This document shows positions 5,607-6,616 of a DNA stretch of 6,616 bases, in pieces; position 1 is the stretch's first letter; each line of letters starts with the position of its first letter. A program made the position numbers and the translations under genes. A model generated the notes under the pieces. It was not told the origin of the DNA. It did no database searches and saw nothing but the letters and a program-made list of their open reading frames with translations. This DNA is from Candidatus Helarchaeota archaeon. GTDB lineage: Archaea; Asgardarchaeota; Lokiarchaeia; Helarchaeales; HEL-GB-A. The DNA is taken from positions 1-6,616 of the forward strand of contig JABXJU010000227.1 of NCBI GenBank assembly GCA_013375405.1, read 5' to 3'.

Positions 5607-6616
5607 ATGGCTTTAACAGTTAATAATAATATAAAATTGAATAATATTAAAGCAATTGTTTTTGATTGGGATGGAACATTATTTAACAATGTTCCTGCAA
5701 TAAGGGCTGCGACCCAGAATGTTCTAGAGCGATTTAACGCAGAATATCCGGGGGATCTCGCTATTAACGAATTTATGGACTTAATGACTGAGATGAACGA
5801 AAACAATTTACCGGTCATCTTGTTAAATCATTATAAAATATTAAATGATATTCCTTTCTTTAAAGACCTCCAGTACCTGCAAAAATTACAAGTTTTATTC
5901 ATGATTTATTCTAAGTATAAACAGTATAGCGAATTTTCTCAGTTATATACTGGCACTCAAGAACTTATAAAGAATTTATCTCAAAAATATGACCTCGCTA
6001 TCTTAACGAGTTCAAAACGAGAGGAAATAGTCGAAACTCTTGAAAAATACGGGATAATGAATTATTTCAAATCAATCCTTACTATGGACGATATTAGAAA
6101 TCCAAAACCAAATCCAGAGGGAATTAGAAAGACAATTCAACAATTGAACTATCTCCCAGAAAATGTACTTTATGTAGGCGATTCAGCAACAGATATCTTA
6201 ACTGCAAGGGCTGCCAACGTGCCATCCATTGCAATTTCCAATGGATTAATACCTAGACAGAATCTCATGGAATATAATCCCAATTTGGTTTGTGATCATG
6301 TAACTGAATTGGCCCAATTCTTTGATCTGCCAAAGATTCCAATCGATACGAAACTGGATCGCGAAAGAACAATTGATTACCACGCTGAAAAAATAAAATC
6401 CTATGTAAAAGAAGAGTTTAATTTCTTTGGTCTCCTTCAAGAAGTCCTTCCGTCTGAGTTGAAATTTGATGCAGTACAGGTTGGAAGAATTATCCGAGAT
6501 CCTCTGGGATTTATAGGTGCAGTGATTCAAGACGGAATAACGAGATATACGCGGGGAGAAATTGAGCTTAAGAACCAATTCGCCGTTTTTTCAAATGTAG
6601 AAGAGGACCTCTTGAA
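5607..6616 (+). CDS. HAD-superfamily phosphatase with C-terminal extension (cut by window edge)
   Basis: A haloacid dehalogenase-type phosphohydrolase, 336 residues visible, open at the right edge. All four HAD motifs are present: FDWDGTLF with nucleophile D20 and acid D22, LTSS with T134 in motif II, K167 in NPKPNPEG, and VGDSATD (190-196) in motif IV. A helical cap between motifs I and II (about 27-110) and the overall order resemble the phosphoglycolate phosphatase/beta-phosphoglucomutase-like branch. The HAD part should end near residue 240. The remainder (DRERTIDYHAEK onward, including VQVGRIIRDPLGFIGAVIQDG) is not recognised and goes beyond the family's usual length of 210-240 residues. 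The gene starts 13 bases after the acyltransferase stop with a strong ribosome binding site, so it likely belongs to the same operon. A phosphorylated lipid or polar head-group precursor is a plausible substrate, but that comes only from context. Confidence 0.85.
   Translation, partial: MALTVNNNIKLNNIKAIVFDWDGTLFNNVPAIRAATQNVLERFNAEYPGDLAINEFMDLMTEMNENNLPVILLNHYKILNDIPFFKDLQYLQKLQVLFMIYSKYKQYSEFSQLYTGTQELIKNLSQKYDLAILTSSKREEIVETLEKYGIMNYFKSILTMDDIRNPKPNPEGIRKTIQQLNYLPENVLYVGDSATDILTARAANVPSIAISNGLIPRQNLMEYNPNLVCDHVTELAQFFDLPKIPIDTKLDRERTIDYHAEKIKSYVKEEFNFFGLLQEVLPSELKFDAVQVGRIIRDPLGFIGAVIQDGITRYTRGEIELKNQFAVFSNVEEDLL

Noticed and set aside
5378..5818. Minus-strand 146-codon ORF
   Set aside because: It is antisense to the end of the acyltransferase and the start of the HAD gene, both of which have clear family motifs; no start signal or recognisable product.
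6246..6578. Minus-strand 110-codon ORF
   Set aside because: It is antisense to the HAD phosphatase C-terminal region, whose plus-strand frame stays open to the window edge and is contiguous with the HAD motifs.

Overview
This 6.6 kb AT-rich window most likely comes from an anaerobic archaeon. The evidence is TATA-like boxes about 25 bases ahead of starts, a poly-T stretch after a stop codon, a mix of Shine-Dalgarno and apparently leaderless starts, a Ni-CO dehydrogenase, and a winged-helix regulator with a cysteine-rich C-terminal domain of a type common in methanogens and Asgard archaea. Together with the bacterial-type acyltransferase, this suggests an Asgard (Lokiarchaeia-like) genome. That placement is inference; no rRNA or other marker is present.

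Layout. Positions 1-825 (minus) hold the N-terminal 275 codons of an anaerobic carbon-monoxide dehydrogenase (cooS type), cut by the window edge. An AT-rich divergent promoter region (about 826-914) separates it from a short unrecognised ORF (915-1112), which seems to continue in another frame to 1224 and looks like a decayed gene. A metallo-beta-lactamase-fold hydrolase of the UlaG/UPF0173 type follows at 1320-1946 and ends in a T-tract. Convergent to it is a GTG-started transcription regulator at 1986-2684 (minus).

From 2968 to the right edge runs a plus-strand operon. It begins with a very unusual acyltransferase that contains three tandem PlsC-like units (about 874 residues if read through). 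A one-base frameshift near 3583-3586 breaks it in the middle of the first unit. The three units have complementary motif losses: unit 1 keeps the EGTR motif but has HX4E, unit 2 has HX4D but a degenerate EGTR, and unit 3 has lost both. Thirteen bases after its stop, with the ribosome binding site starting inside the stop codon, begins a HAD-family phosphatase with a C-terminal extension that runs off the window.

The acyltransferase-phosphatase pair suggests a role in glycerolipid or other acyl-ester chemistry. That is notable because archaeal membranes are normally built from ether-linked isoprenoids. The CO dehydrogenase indicates anaerobic C1 metabolism. No tRNA, rRNA, CRISPR array or intact mobile element was seen.
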